The notes under the pieces were generated by a model. It saw nothing but the letters and a program-made list of their open reading frames with translations. It made no database searches and was not told where the DNA came from. From positions 1-44,332 of the forward strand of contig CAZUNO010000024.1 in assembly GCA_964621445.1 (NCBI GenBank): a stretch of DNA of 44,332 bases, read 5' to 3'. This stretch comes from CAZUNO01 sp964621445 [NCBI: Candidatus Hadarchaeota archaeon] (GTDB taxonomy: Archaea > CAYQAE01 > CAYVLA01). Shown here in pieces: positions 8,629 to 16,526 of the stretch (positions are counted from its first letter, which is position 1; every line of letters begins with the position of its first letter). Position numbers and translations under genes: made by a program.

Positions 8629-9150
8629 TTATCCCTGGTCCTCTTCGCCTTCTTGGTATTCGCTAGTCTGGTGGATAATCAGGATCAGGGCGAGCACGAA
8701 AAGGGCGACGGCCATGAAACCGAGGTTAACGGGGTCTAATAGCTTCTCCTCCTCGTTCGCGGGTTCTGGTTGGGCGTGAATGGTGAACTCGGAGCTTCCG
8801 TGAGCAATCAGGTCCCCGCTATGTTCGAGGCTTTCCTCCATTCTCTCCACCACATAGTAGTTGAAGGAGTAGTTACCCGCTGCTAGTTGGAAGTACCCGA
8901 GGTCGGTCTTCCTTTCTACCTCGGGTAAAACCAAGGTGCCGGCCATGGCACCGGATATCTCTATCCTTAGGCTCCTGTTTATCAGGGATTCATTATAGGG
9001 GGAAATGGTAAGCATGAGGTTGGCTGCCCCTGGCCCGGTAAGGTTCTGATGTCCTGTAAGGTCGAAATCAAGACAAAACCCACCGTTGGCAAAGGCTAGG
9101 CCTGTCAGGAACACGAAGACCAGGGTTCGGTGGTGCCAACTCTTGTCCAT
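8629..9150 (-). CDS. Secreted, C-terminally membrane-anchored hypothetical protein
   Basis: About 173 residues. An N-terminal signal peptide (HRTLVFVFLTGLAFANGGFC) is followed by a beta-rich domain of about 100 residues with several N-x-S/T sites, then one transmembrane helix near residues 143-162 and a short acidic tail. The domain may be Ig-like, but I cannot assign it. ATG 9150 is preferred over TTG 9156 because a TATA-like CCTTTTATTG at 9172-9181 lies about 26 bases upstream. It leads the SWIM gene. Confidence 0.65.
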   Translation of the reverse strand: MDKSWHHRTLVFVFLTGLAFANGGFCLDFDLTGHQNLTGPGAANLMLTISPYNESLINRSLRIEISGAMAGTLVLPEVERKTDLGYFQLAAGNYSFNYYVVERMEESLEHSGDLIAHGSSEFTIHAQPEPANEEEKLLDPVNLGFMAVALFVLALILIIHQTSEYQEGEEDQG

Positions 9151-9230
9151 TATCAACTCAGCAGTATCGCCGCAATAAAAGGCTTTTTGCGCTCGAGACG
9201 TCTGGTGAAAAAGTTTCCGTGCTTTTTGAT

Positions 9231-10748
9231 CTATCCTGGAATACTCCAGCTTATTTCCTTGATGGTGTCATAGATATCTCTGTAAACCGCGAATTTCTCC
9301 TGATAGTCCTTTACCTTGACGGGGTCGGGATCGATCCTCCGGGTTGATCGCACATTCGATTTTACCGCCTTCTCGAGGCTGGGGTAGTAACCGGTGGCAG
9401 TGGCAGCCAGCATGGCCGCCCCCAGACAACCGGCCTCGGATGTTGTCATTTTGACGATCTTACGGTTCAATATGTTGGCCTTTATGTCAAGCCATATGGG
9501 GGAGTTTGCCCCTCCTCCGATGGCACGGAGTTCTTTGATCTTGACTCCGCACCCCTCCAGTCTCTCAAGGTTGATTCTGGTCTCGTAGGTAATTCCGTCA
9601 AGTATCGCCTTGTATATCTGGTTCCTGGTTGTTGAGGTTGTTAGTCCCAAGATGGCACCCTTTGACTTGGGGTCCAGATATGGAGTTCCCGTTCCCACGA
9701 AGTGTGGCAGGACGTAAACATCGACGGGTCCCTCGCTTGCATTCCGATCAAGCAGTTCGTAGGGCGAGGTTTTTTTCTCCCTGGACCTTTCAACCTCCGT
9801 TCTGGCATAGTTATCTCTATACCACTTCAGAACTGACCCGGCCCCAAAGTGGAAGGCCAGGGTAACGAACATGCCCTTTTTCACGTGGCAGTAACAGGGA
9901 AAATTCGAGTCCAACATATCCTGGTTCAGGATGGGTTCGTCCATGGCCGGGGTGACGCATTCCACGGTGCCCGTTGAATCAACGGCAGTTCCATTCGCAA
10001 TGGCCCCTCCCCCAAGTGCGCTGCAAGGTTGATCGTGTCCCCCGGTAACCACGGCCAGACCGGCTGGAAGACCCAATTCCTTGGCTTTTTCAGAGCTCAA
10101 CTCGCCCACGACCTCCCCTGATGGCCTCGGGTCCGCTAAAAGGTCCTGATCTATTCCCGCGGTCTCCGTCATGAGGTCTGACCATTCCTTTTCAATTATG
10201 TCAAAAGCCATTGTACGGGAGGCAAGGGAGTGGTCTATTACCGGGTCGAGGCCTAGCCGGAAGAAGAAAAGATCCTCGTAGCAAAGAAATTTCCAGGCGT
10301 CCTGGTAAACCCGGTGCATATTATCCCTGAACCACATGATTTTATTTAGGGTGGTCATGGGATGGAGTGGTTGCCCGGTGATGGAGAAGATCTTTTCCCT
10401 GCCCAGCTCGCTTTCCCACCATTCCGCCTGCGGTATGGTCCTGTTATCGAAGGTGACCACGCTGTTGTATAGAGCCTGGCCATCAGCCGAGATGGGTGTA
10501 ACCGCCTCCCCCTGCACGGATACGCTTAGAGCCTGGATGGAATCCGCTTCCTCCCATTTCCCTAGCTCCTTGAGGACCTCTCTGGTCTTGGACCAGACGG
10601 AATCGGAGTCCAGTTCCCGCCACCCCGGTTTGGGGTAATGGAGGTCATATTCGCGATGTGCTTGCTCCATCTCTCTTCCATTTTGATCGAATATTATGCC
10701 CTTGACAACGGTGGTCCCGATATCCAATCCGGCGTGGTACATTTTCAT
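9231..10748 (-). CDS. FGGY-family carbohydrate kinase (xylulokinase-like)
   Basis: 505 residues, full length for the family. FGGY kinases phosphorylate sugars such as xylulose, ribulose, fuculose or glycerol with ATP. The N-terminal phosphate loop GLDIGTTVVKGIIFD, the HDQPCSALGGG segment near residue 240, and the C-terminal signature IGGGANSPIWLDIKANIL are all present. The ATG follows the class II aldolase stop by 3 bases, so kinase and aldolase form one operon, the usual layout for phosphorylation then retro-aldol cleavage of a keto-sugar. Xylulokinase is the closest impression, but the exact substrate cannot be read from sequence. Confidence 0.9.
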   Translation of the reverse strand: MKMYHAGLDIGTTVVKGIIFDQNGREMEQAHREYDLHYPKPGWRELDSDSVWSKTREVLKELGKWEEADSIQALSVSVQGEAVTPISADGQALYNSVVTFDNRTIPQAEWWESELGREKIFSITGQPLHPMTTLNKIMWFRDNMHRVYQDAWKFLCYEDLFFFRLGLDPVIDHSLASRTMAFDIIEKEWSDLMTETAGIDQDLLADPRPSGEVVGELSSEKAKELGLPAGLAVVTGGHDQPCSALGGGAIANGTAVDSTGTVECVTPAMDEPILNQDMLDSNFPCYCHVKKGMFVTLAFHFGAGSVLKWYRDNYARTEVERSREKKTSPYELLDRNASEGPVDVYVLPHFVGTGTPYLDPKSKGAILGLTTSTTRNQIYKAILDGITYETRINLERLEGCGVKIKELRAIGGGANSPIWLDIKANILNRKIVKMTTSEAGCLGAAMLAATATGYYPSLEKAVKSNVRSTRRIDPDPVKVKDYQEKFAVYRDIYDTIKEISWSIPG

Positions 10749-10751
10749 ACC

Positions 10752-11360
10752 CTACCAGTTCTCGTAACCCTTGTCCTCGGCCTTGTACCCGGCCTGGAGG
10801 GCAAGGTAACGGAGTTTTGAGATGCTGTCCACCACGCTGACCCACATATAGGCCTCCTCCAAGATGCTCCCCGTGGCGAAGACCCCGTGCGACCTTACCA
10901 TCACTGCCTTGTAGTTCTTCAACACCGGTGGGACCTTTTCGGCGGCCTCCGTGGACCCCACGGGCACATCGAGGTCAACTACCGGAATCTTGTGCATGTG
11001 GTATTGTCCCTCAGCGTCCACGGCAACTATCTCCTTCTCGATCAAGGACAGGACTATGGCGTAAGGCGTGTGTGCATGTATTACGGCCAGAGCGGAGGTG
11101 TTCTGGTAAATGGCCCTGTGCACTATGGTTTCCGTCGATGCTAGGACGATCCCACTGTCATCCTCGTATATTCCGGTCTCCACCACGTCCTTTTTCTTGA
11201 TCTCTGCTGACATCGATCCTCTACGGGTTATGAAAATCCGGTCGCCCCTGCGGACGCTAATGTTTCCGCTGTGAGAGGTATTATAACCGTGGGCGTCAAG
11301 GAGTTTACCGAATTTGCGGAATTCCTTCCAGATCTGTGTTTTCTCGTCCTCGGTATCCAA
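10752..11360 (-). CDS. Class II aldolase (fuculose-1-phosphate aldolase-like)
   Basis: 202 residues. The class II aldolase/adducin fold cleaves sugar phosphates using a zinc ion held by histidines. Visible motifs are GNISVR near residue 33, the zinc ligands in VIHAHTPYA near residue 93, and RSHGVFATG near residue 155. The start is TTG at 11360; no ATG lies nearby. It is the first gene of an operon with the FGGY kinase. Together they would phosphorylate a ketose and split it to dihydroxyacetone phosphate plus an aldehyde (inference). Lactaldehyde supply for coenzyme F420 synthesis is a known role for archaeal relatives and is an alternative. Confidence 0.87.
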   Translation of the reverse strand: MDTEDEKTQIWKEFRKFGKLLDAHGYNTSHSGNISVRRGDRIFITRRGSMSAEIKKKDVVETGIYEDDSGIVLASTETIVHRAIYQNTSALAVIHAHTPYAIVLSLIEKEIVAVDAEGQYHMHKIPVVDLDVPVGSTEAAEKVPPVLKNYKAVMVRSHGVFATGSILEEAYMWVSVVDSISKLRYLALQAGYKAEDKGYENW

Positions 11361-11413
11361 TTTCTGGTGCCCCTTTTGCGCTAATATCGGTGTTGTATAT
11401 GTCTTTTTTAAGG

Positions 11414-12325
11414 CTATTGGCCCAGTTCCAGCATTTCCTTGATTTCCTTGTACCTGTTCCTTATGGTTACCTCGGTGACTCCCGCGGCTTCTGCCACCTC
11501 TTTCTGGGTCCTTTTCTCTTCCTCTTCAAGACAGGCGTAATATAGAGCTGAGGCCGCGACTCCCACGGGACCCTTACCTGAGGCAAGTCCCTCCGATAGA
11601 ACCATCCTGAGTATCTCTATCGCTCTTTGCTGGACTGGCCCTGGAATTGCCAACATGCTGGCGAATCTTGGCACGTAGTCTATGGGGTTGACGGGGACGA
11701 GGTTGATATCCAGTCGCCTGCATATGAATCTGTAGCTTCTTCCAATATCCTTGGTTTCTAGCTTGGTGGCTTCCGAGATCTCGTCCAGGGTACGCGGGAC
11801 CTTGAATTGGCGACAGGTTATGTATACCACGGCCGCCGAGAGAAGTTCGATGGATCTACCCCTAACCAGCCCGGCATCAATGACTTTCCTGTAAAGAAGG
11901 CTTGCCGCTTCACGGAGGTTCTTGGGGAGGTTTAGAAGACCCGAGATGCGCTCGATCTCCGACAGCGCGGTCATCAGGTGACGATCTTTGGATTTCTGCA
12001 TCTTGCTACGAGAATCCCATTTTCTGAGGCGGTGGAATTGATTCTTGGTTCGGGACTTGAGCTTTCTGCCGGATATGTCTCTGTCACGCTTATCGATGGT
12101 TGAGGATAATCCCTTGTCGTGCAGGGAGTAGGTGGAAGGGGCTCCTGTCCTCTCGCGTTCCCTTCTTTGATCCGCGTCAAATGCTCGCCATTCCGGGCCC
12201 CTATCTATCAACCTGTCGGATATGACATAGCCGCACTTGGAACAGATGACCTCTCCCCTTAGTGGATCCTCCTCAAGCTTCTTACTCCCGCATTCAGGAC
12301 ATGTCTGTTCCTCTTCCTCCACCAC
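11414..12325 (-). CDS. tfb: Transcription initiation factor B (TFB)
   Basis: 303 residues, the usual size. TFB is the archaeal TFIIB homologue that binds TBP-DNA and recruits RNA polymerase. The N-terminal zinc ribbon has C9, C12, C28 and C31; a B-reader region follows (GPEWRAFD to about residue 100), then two cyclin repeats ending with a helix-turn-helix (EVAEAAGVTEVTIRNRYKEI near residue 278). The start is GTG 12325, supported by GGAGG seven bases upstream. It is followed by the aldolase-kinase operon on the same strand after about 50 bases. Confidence 0.97.
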   Translation of the reverse strand: MVEEEEQTCPECGSKKLEEDPLRGEVICSKCGYVISDRLIDRGPEWRAFDADQRRERERTGAPSTYSLHDKGLSSTIDKRDRDISGRKLKSRTKNQFHRLRKWDSRSKMQKSKDRHLMTALSEIERISGLLNLPKNLREAASLLYRKVIDAGLVRGRSIELLSAAVVYITCRQFKVPRTLDEISEATKLETKDIGRSYRFICRRLDINLVPVNPIDYVPRFASMLAIPGPVQQRAIEILRMVLSEGLASGKGPVGVAASALYYACLEEEEKRTQKEVAEAAGVTEVTIRNRYKEIKEMLELGQ

Positions 12326-12484
12326 ACACCGTCCTCCTAATTAGGGTCCCTCGGAAGCCGAGAACCGTGTACCTAAGGATGTACTGCTACTTATACTTGT
12401 TTTCGATTTGGCCCCAATTCCCGGATATGGCCGCCCCTTTCGGACTGAACTTATTAGAGGGACGGGGGCAAAGAGGGATGGATT

Positions 12485-13216
12485 ATGTTGACCAACGAAG
12501 ACATCATCGAACGTCTGGTGGAGGTTTCGCACGAAACGGCCCGCAAGGGTTTGGTCATCGCTGGGGAGGGAAATACCTCCGCCAGGTCATCGGGGAGTTA
12601 TACCTGCTGGGTAAAGAGGTCGGGTTGTGAGCTGGCCAAGGTAACGAGGAACGATTTCGTGGAAGTGGACATCGAACTGGCCGTTAAGAACCTCAGTAAG
12701 GCCCAGGAGGCCGTGGTTCGTAGATCGGATGATAACCACCGTGCGTCCATTGAGACGGCCATGCATGCATGTATATACAGTGAACAGTGTGATGCGAATT
12801 TCGTGATCCATACCCATTCGCCCTATGCCCTGGGAGGGTGCTGTACCTCAAGCCTCAAATCCTTCTTCAGCCCACAGTTTCCGGACTCCGTGGTCTATCT
12901 GGGGGAGCCTAAGAGAAACTGGATATTCCTGGATTACGCTCGCCCGGGAGAGGAGGTGGCGAGCTTGCTGGAGGAAAGGCTGAGGAAAATTGAGAATCTT
13001 AGAGTAGTGGTACTGGCCAACCACGGGATACTAACCGTCGGGGAGACGGCCTCCGAGGCCATGGCCCGTGCTGAGATGGTGGAAAAACAGAGTCTTGTCA
13101 GGGTTATTTCATCAATTTGGGGTGAGCCAAAGGACCTTGATCCCGTAGAGGTCGAATATATCCGTGGTTGGGAGTCGGAGAAATATAGACAGCGGGTTAT
13201 GAAGGAGAGGGGTTAA
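12485..13216 (+). CDS. Class II aldolase/adducin-family protein
   Basis: 243 residues. It has the class II aldolase pattern: GEGNTSAR near residue 28, zinc-ligand motif VIHTHSPYA near residue 109, and VLANHGILTVGET near residue 178. This is a second, divergent member in the window, larger than the 10752 gene, with an insert between the two histidine motifs (residues 115-150). It may be an aldolase for a different sugar phosphate or a decarboxylase. It stands alone, divergent from tfb, and its end overlaps tfs by 4 bases. GTG-free start: ATG 12485 with a purine-rich stretch in front. Confidence 0.82.
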   Translation: MLTNEDIIERLVEVSHETARKGLVIAGEGNTSARSSGSYTCWVKRSGCELAKVTRNDFVEVDIELAVKNLSKAQEAVVRRSDDNHRASIETAMHACIYSEQCDANFVIHTHSPYALGGCCTSSLKSFFSPQFPDSVVYLGEPKRNWIFLDYARPGEEVASLLEERLRKIENLRVVVLANHGILTVGETASEAMARAEMVEKQSLVRVISSIWGEPKDLDPVEVEYIRGWESEKYRQRVMKERG

Positions 13217-13548
13217 GAGGTATCCTTCCAAACATGGTTGCACTTTGTGCAAGTGAGGTATACCGTCTCTGCCTCGTCGCCGCCTCTGGTCTGGACAGAG
13301 TAATAGTAAGCCTCCTTATTTCCACATTTCCTGCAGATGGCCTTGGTCTTGGGGTATGGGACTATCTCATCCTTAACCACGACCACGCTTTCCTTTCCCG
13401 AGGCGTTGGGGTGGTCATCGGACATCACGTATTCCTTCTTCGATTCACCAATTTCCTGGACTGCTCCACAGGAACGACAGACGAGAACTCTTTTTCCATC
13501 AACAGTTTTTGGAGAAAGTAGTGTTCCACATTTGGGACAGAATTTCAT
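13213..13548 (-). CDS. tfs: Transcription factor S (TFS, TFIIS/RpoM-like)
   Basis: 111 residues, the expected length. TFS rescues backtracked RNA polymerase by stimulating transcript cleavage. The N-terminal zinc ribbon has C4, C7, C24 and C27; the C-terminal ribbon has C72, C75, C100 and C103, with the catalytic acidic pair D91-E92 in RGGDEAET. The ATG overlaps the Nudix stop (ATGA), making tfs the last gene of the long minus-strand information-processing run. Confidence 0.95.
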   Translation of the reverse strand: MKFCPKCGTLLSPKTVDGKRVLVCRSCGAVQEIGESKKEYVMSDDHPNASGKESVVVVKDEIVPYPKTKAICRKCGNKEAYYYSVQTRGGDEAETVYLTCTKCNHVWKDTS

Positions 13549-13964
13549 TTATCTTCCTCTCCTTCGCTTTCTTCATTTAACCGGTTCTTATAGTCCTCTA
13601 TCATTTTCGAATGGTCAAATGCGAGGTCCTTAGGTATATCCTTGAGTTTAAACAATTTGACTTCTGCTGCATCGCTTCCGTGACATGGATCCCCCTCACC
13701 CATACCAACGAAGGCAATGCTTATGGACCTACCCCTGGGGTCTCGATCAGGATCGGAATACACCCCAAGCAGACTGAGATTTTTGACTTCCAAACCGGTT
13801 TCCTCCCTGGCCTCTCTAATCGCTGCCTGTTCCACTCTCTCATCATCCTCGACGAACCCGCCTGGAATCGCCCAGCAACCCCTGTACGGTGGGGAACCTC
13901 TACGTATCAGGGGGATGCCGTCTGGAGTTTCGATAATTATGTCCACGGTAACAAATGTGCTCAT
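13545..13964 (-). CDS. Nudix hydrolase
   Basis: 139 residues. A complete Nudix box, Gx5Ex7REUxEExGU, spans G37 to L58 (GFVEDDE ... REAREETGL). Such enzymes hydrolyse nucleoside diphosphate derivatives such as ADP-ribose or oxidised nucleotides. The ATG directly follows the DUF99 stop and the gene ends in an ATGA overlap with tfs, so it is part of the same transcript. The substrate is not identifiable; ADP-ribose pyrophosphatase is one option. Confidence 0.92.
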   Translation of the reverse strand: MSTFVTVDIIIETPDGIPLIRRGSPPYRGCWAIPGGFVEDDERVEQAAIREAREETGLEVKNLSLLGVYSDPDRDPRGRSISIAFVGMGEGDPCHGSDAAEVKLFKLKDIPKDLAFDHSKMIEDYKNRLNEESEGEEDK

Positions 13965-14582
13965 TCATACCCTTCCATGGGATTCTCCCTTAACCACGCC
14001 GGATGCTATCATGTGGGCGACCCTTATTGGCTCCGGCATGAGGGAGGTGGTAGAGGTTATGTCTATGATTCGGTGGGCGTCCTCCTCCTGTATGCCAAAG
14101 CTTTGAAAAAAGACGTGTGCCCTTCCCCGATCATCCGGGAACATGTGTTTCAGAGGCTCCCCGGCACGCTTGATCTTTTCCCACCGCGTTTCAAAGTCGG
14201 GAAAGTTCCGTAGTGCCCTCTTGATCGATCCAAGATCCGGTTGGTTACGGGTGACTGAAATCAATGGGAGATCGGAGCGTCGGAAAAATGCGGGGCCATC
14301 GATGATATTGAAACCCCCGAAGGTCAACCCGTCGGTCATGACCACCCTTATCTGCCCTCGATGCCTTGAATTTTTAACCATATGGAGCAGCCGATCGGTG
14401 ACGTCGTTTCCATCGACTTCGATTTCGGTGGTAAGCACCGCGTCCATACGGGAACCGCCTCTGAAAACCACACCGACCACAAAAGCAGTTTTCCCTTTTC
14501 CGAATTCAAAGGGACCATCATCAACGCCAACGACCCTGATCTCGTCTTTTATCTCCCAGAATTTGGCAGCTGATCTAGACAT
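13965..14582 (-). CDS. DUF99 family protein (endonuclease V-like fold)
   Basis: 205 residues. The pattern GVDDGPFEFGKGKTAFVVGV near residues 19-38, with VVMTDGLTFGGFN in the middle and VTRNQPD further on, is characteristic of archaeal DUF99 proteins. These are distant relatives of endonuclease V with an RNase H-like fold and have no settled function. It overlaps the end of the RNase III-like gene by 8 bases and abuts the Nudix gene, so it is co-expressed with RNA-processing genes. A nucleic-acid role is inferred from fold and context. Confidence 0.88.
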   Translation of the reverse strand: MSRSAAKFWEIKDEIRVVGVDDGPFEFGKGKTAFVVGVVFRGGSRMDAVLTTEIEVDGNDVTDRLLHMVKNSRHRGQIRVVMTDGLTFGGFNIIDGPAFFRRSDLPLISVTRNQPDLGSIKRALRNFPDFETRWEKIKRAGEPLKHMFPDDRGRAHVFFQSFGIQEEDAHRIIDITSTTSLMPEPIRVAHMIASGVVKGESHGRV

Positions 14583-15036
14583 TTTCGGGGATCTCCAGAT
14601 TCTCTAGGACCCTGTCAATGAGTTCGCCCAAAGCTTGGGCATATTCGTCCTCGTCGAAGTGGTCTCCCATACGATTGGCCAGGAACATTATGCTCTCCCT
14701 TATCTTGATCTCGCCCCTTAGCCATGCATAGGCGAATATCGCTTCCACGACATCGCCTTTCTTGTGTTTATCACTACGCCTGGGAATAACATCGCTATGT
14801 TCACATCCTGCGATCGCCTTGGCCAGGATCAAATTGGGTACCTTGCTGCCGTCCGCAGCCCCCCGACTTATTGAAATACTGAGCGAGTAAATGAAGTTCA
14901 TTAGGGCGTCACCTAGCTTGGATAGCTTCTTGTTATTCACCACACCCTCTATGGTAGCTGGGGTTTCGATGAGGTCATCGAAAGGGTCCTTGTGGATTTT
15001 AGCCCAGGGCGGCTTCAAATTCACCACTAAGATCAT
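14575..15036 (-). CDS. Archaeal RNase III-like protein
   Basis: About 153 residues. KLSKLGDALMNFIYSL (near residues 37-52) and KGDVVEAIFAYAWL (near 93-106) match the order of the RNase III catalytic helices ExxxxLGD and DxxEA. The first Glu of the usual EFLGD box is replaced by Ser, while the following Asp and the later Asp and Glu remain. There is no double-stranded-RNA-binding domain. The longest frame starts at ATG 15036 inside rpoL; TTG 15018, preceded by GGTGA, is a good alternative. It lies between rpoL and DUF99 in the same transcript and may process rRNA or tRNA (inference). Confidence 0.72.
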   Translation of the reverse strand: MILVVNLKPPWAKIHKDPFDDLIETPATIEGVVNNKKLSKLGDALMNFIYSLSISISRGAADGSKVPNLILAKAIAGCEHSDVIPRRSDKHKKGDVVEAIFAYAWLRGEIKIRESIMFLANRMGDHFDEDEYAQALGELIDRVLENLEIPENV

Positions 15037-15292
15037 CGCAGATCTCCACGAGTCTTTGAGTTGCTCGTTTCAGCGCTGTTTCCGGCCGCCTTCGGTTCTG
15101 GGTTTCCAGCTCGAACTTTGGCTTGTATCTGTGGGTAATTGGATGCTCGATTACGTAGGCTGCTCTCTTAACATCATCCGACTCGGAGAGAATGCTTCTT
15201 AGTATATTGGCGAAGGTGTGTCCTTCCCCTTTCAAGTAGAATTTCATGTATCTATTGTCGGATTCCAGTGCCTCTATCTCCACTCGAATCAC
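14999..15292 (-). CDS. rpo11: DNA-directed RNA polymerase subunit L
   Basis: 97 residues, the normal length. RpoL (Rpo11) pairs with RpoD (Rpo3) in the assembly platform of archaeal RNA polymerase. The core sequence GEGHTFANILRSIL near residues 27-40 is the diagnostic alpha-like motif. GTG 15292 follows the csl4 stop with no gap. Its end overlaps the RNase III-like gene. The csl4-rpoL arrangement is common in euryarchaea. Confidence 0.95.
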   Translation of the reverse strand: MIRVEIEALESDNRYMKFYLKGEGHTFANILRSILSESDDVKRAAYVIEHPITHRYKPKFELETQNRRRPETALKRATQRLVEICDDLSGEFEAALG

Positions 15293-15877
15293 CTACAAGG
15301 GGTTTGAACCGTAGAGCTTTGAGACCTTTCTCTTCTCGTTCCTGTCGCATTCCTCGCAATAGACCCGCTTCCCGCGAGCCACCATGGGGTTTCGGCATTC
15401 CTGGCACTTTGCAAGTATGACCCCGAATTCCTGACCCACAGTGCTTAGTATCATGGGGTCCCTCTTAGTGTTTACCACCTTGGCCCTGACGATGTCGCCA
15501 ACCTGGAACTGACTGGTCAGATTTTTGACATACTTGTTCCGAGTCTGGGAGATGTGTACCGCTCCTTGCGGCGCCGAGGGGATCTCCCTTTTATTTTCAC
15601 CCTCGATGGAGATGATATCCATCTTGGTGAACTGGCCCCTCATGTAGGATACCATACCTATGACGGTGTCACCCTTTTCCGGGTAGGGGGGCAAGTTGCT
15701 TGTAGGGTTGACAAATACCTTTCTTGCCTTGTTGTCGAAATTTACTATGCCGGTTGCCGATGAATATACAACGCCAGAATCGACGAATGCGTTGTCACCG
15801 GGGATAAATTCCTCTTCAACACCGAGGACGTCCCCCGGAATCACAAAATCACCTGTCTGTATCTTTCTCTGAGCCAA
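15293..15877 (-). CDS. csl4: Exosome RNA-binding subunit Csl4
   Basis: 194 residues. Csl4 caps the archaeal RNA exosome and helps bind substrate RNA. It shows the N-terminal beta domain (GDFVIPGDVLG), a central S1 domain (about residues 70-150, with VGDIVRAKVV) and a C-terminal zinc ribbon (CQEC at about 157-160, CEEC at about 174-177). The start is TTG 15877, supported by AGGAGG seven bases upstream, which makes it overlap the methyltransferase gene by 29 bases. It is followed directly by rpoL. Confidence 0.95.
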   Translation of the reverse strand: MAQRKIQTGDFVIPGDVLGVEEEFIPGDNAFVDSGVVYSSATGIVNFDNKARKVFVNPTSNLPPYPEKGDTVIGMVSYMRGQFTKMDIISIEGENKREIPSAPQGAVHISQTRNKYVKNLTSQFQVGDIVRAKVVNTKRDPMILSTVGQEFGVILAKCQECRNPMVARGKRVYCEECDRNEKRKVSKLYGSNPL

Positions 15878-16526
15878 TATCTTTCCTCCTGATGATGAAC
15901 AGATCGGTCAGTACTACATACTTGGGCTTCCTGTGGAAGTCGAACTGGTGGGGAATGGAGACCTCTATTCCGATCTTATCCTGAACTGCGCCTCCCAGTT
16001 CCCATACATAGGCATTGACGAACCTCTCCACCCCTTCATCCCTCTTGTGAAGCGAGTAAAGGACCGGAGAGAGTTCAAGTCCCTTCCTCAGGAAAACTCG
16101 GTCCGATGACCGCGTCTGAACCCCGAAAGGGGGGTTCTGGACTGCCGTGTCGAATCTCCCCGTTTCTTGTATGTCGACCCGGGCCACATCGTTCTCTATC
16201 AATTTCACCCTAGTACTGACTACATCCCTTGCATGGGCCTGTGCTATATTTATGTTTTCTTGAGCGGTTTCCAGAGCTAGGGGATCGATATCAATCCCCA
16301 CCACCTCTTTCGCCCCACAGAGAGCGGCAGCTATGGCAAGCATTCCAGTTCCGCAACCCAGGTCACAAACGCGTCGGTTTTCTATATCTCCTCTATCCCA
16401 GGCCACGGTTATAATCCTGGCTGCCGCTTGGGGGGAAATATCATACTGCTCCAATCTGGGGTCGGGGTCCGGATGGCGGGAGAGGTGGGACAATATCATC
16501 TCCAGTTTTCTCTTACGTAATCTCAT
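15849..16526 (-). CDS. METTL5-like N6-adenine RNA methyltransferase
   Basis: About 225 residues. A Rossmann methyltransferase with motif I DLGCGTGMLAIAAA and the catalytic NPPFG motif, which marks N6-adenine methylation. The combination EQYDISPQAAARI near the start and NPPFGVQTRSSDR is typical of the archaeal METTL5 family, which in eukaryotes methylates 18S rRNA. The open frame reaches 16559, but ATG 16526 (or 16535) fits the family N-terminus better and shortens the overlap with dph2; a GGGAGG lies just upstream of both. The position between dph2 and csl4 fits a role in ribosome maturation. Confidence 0.88.
   Translation of the reverse strand: MRLRKRKLEMILSHLSRHPDPDPRLEQYDISPQAAARIITVAWDRGDIENRRVCDLGCGTGMLAIAAALCGAKEVVGIDIDPLALETAQENINIAQAHARDVVSTRVKLIENDVARVDIQETGRFDTAVQNPPFGVQTRSSDRVFLRKGLELSPVLYSLHKRDEGVERFVNAYVWELGGAVQDKIGIEVSIPHQFDFHRKPKYVVLTDLFIIRRKDIGSEKDTDR

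Noticed and set aside
13611-14213. 200-codon plus-strand frame across the Nudix and DUF99 genes
   Set aside because: Antisense to two convincingly identified genes; composition looks non-coding.
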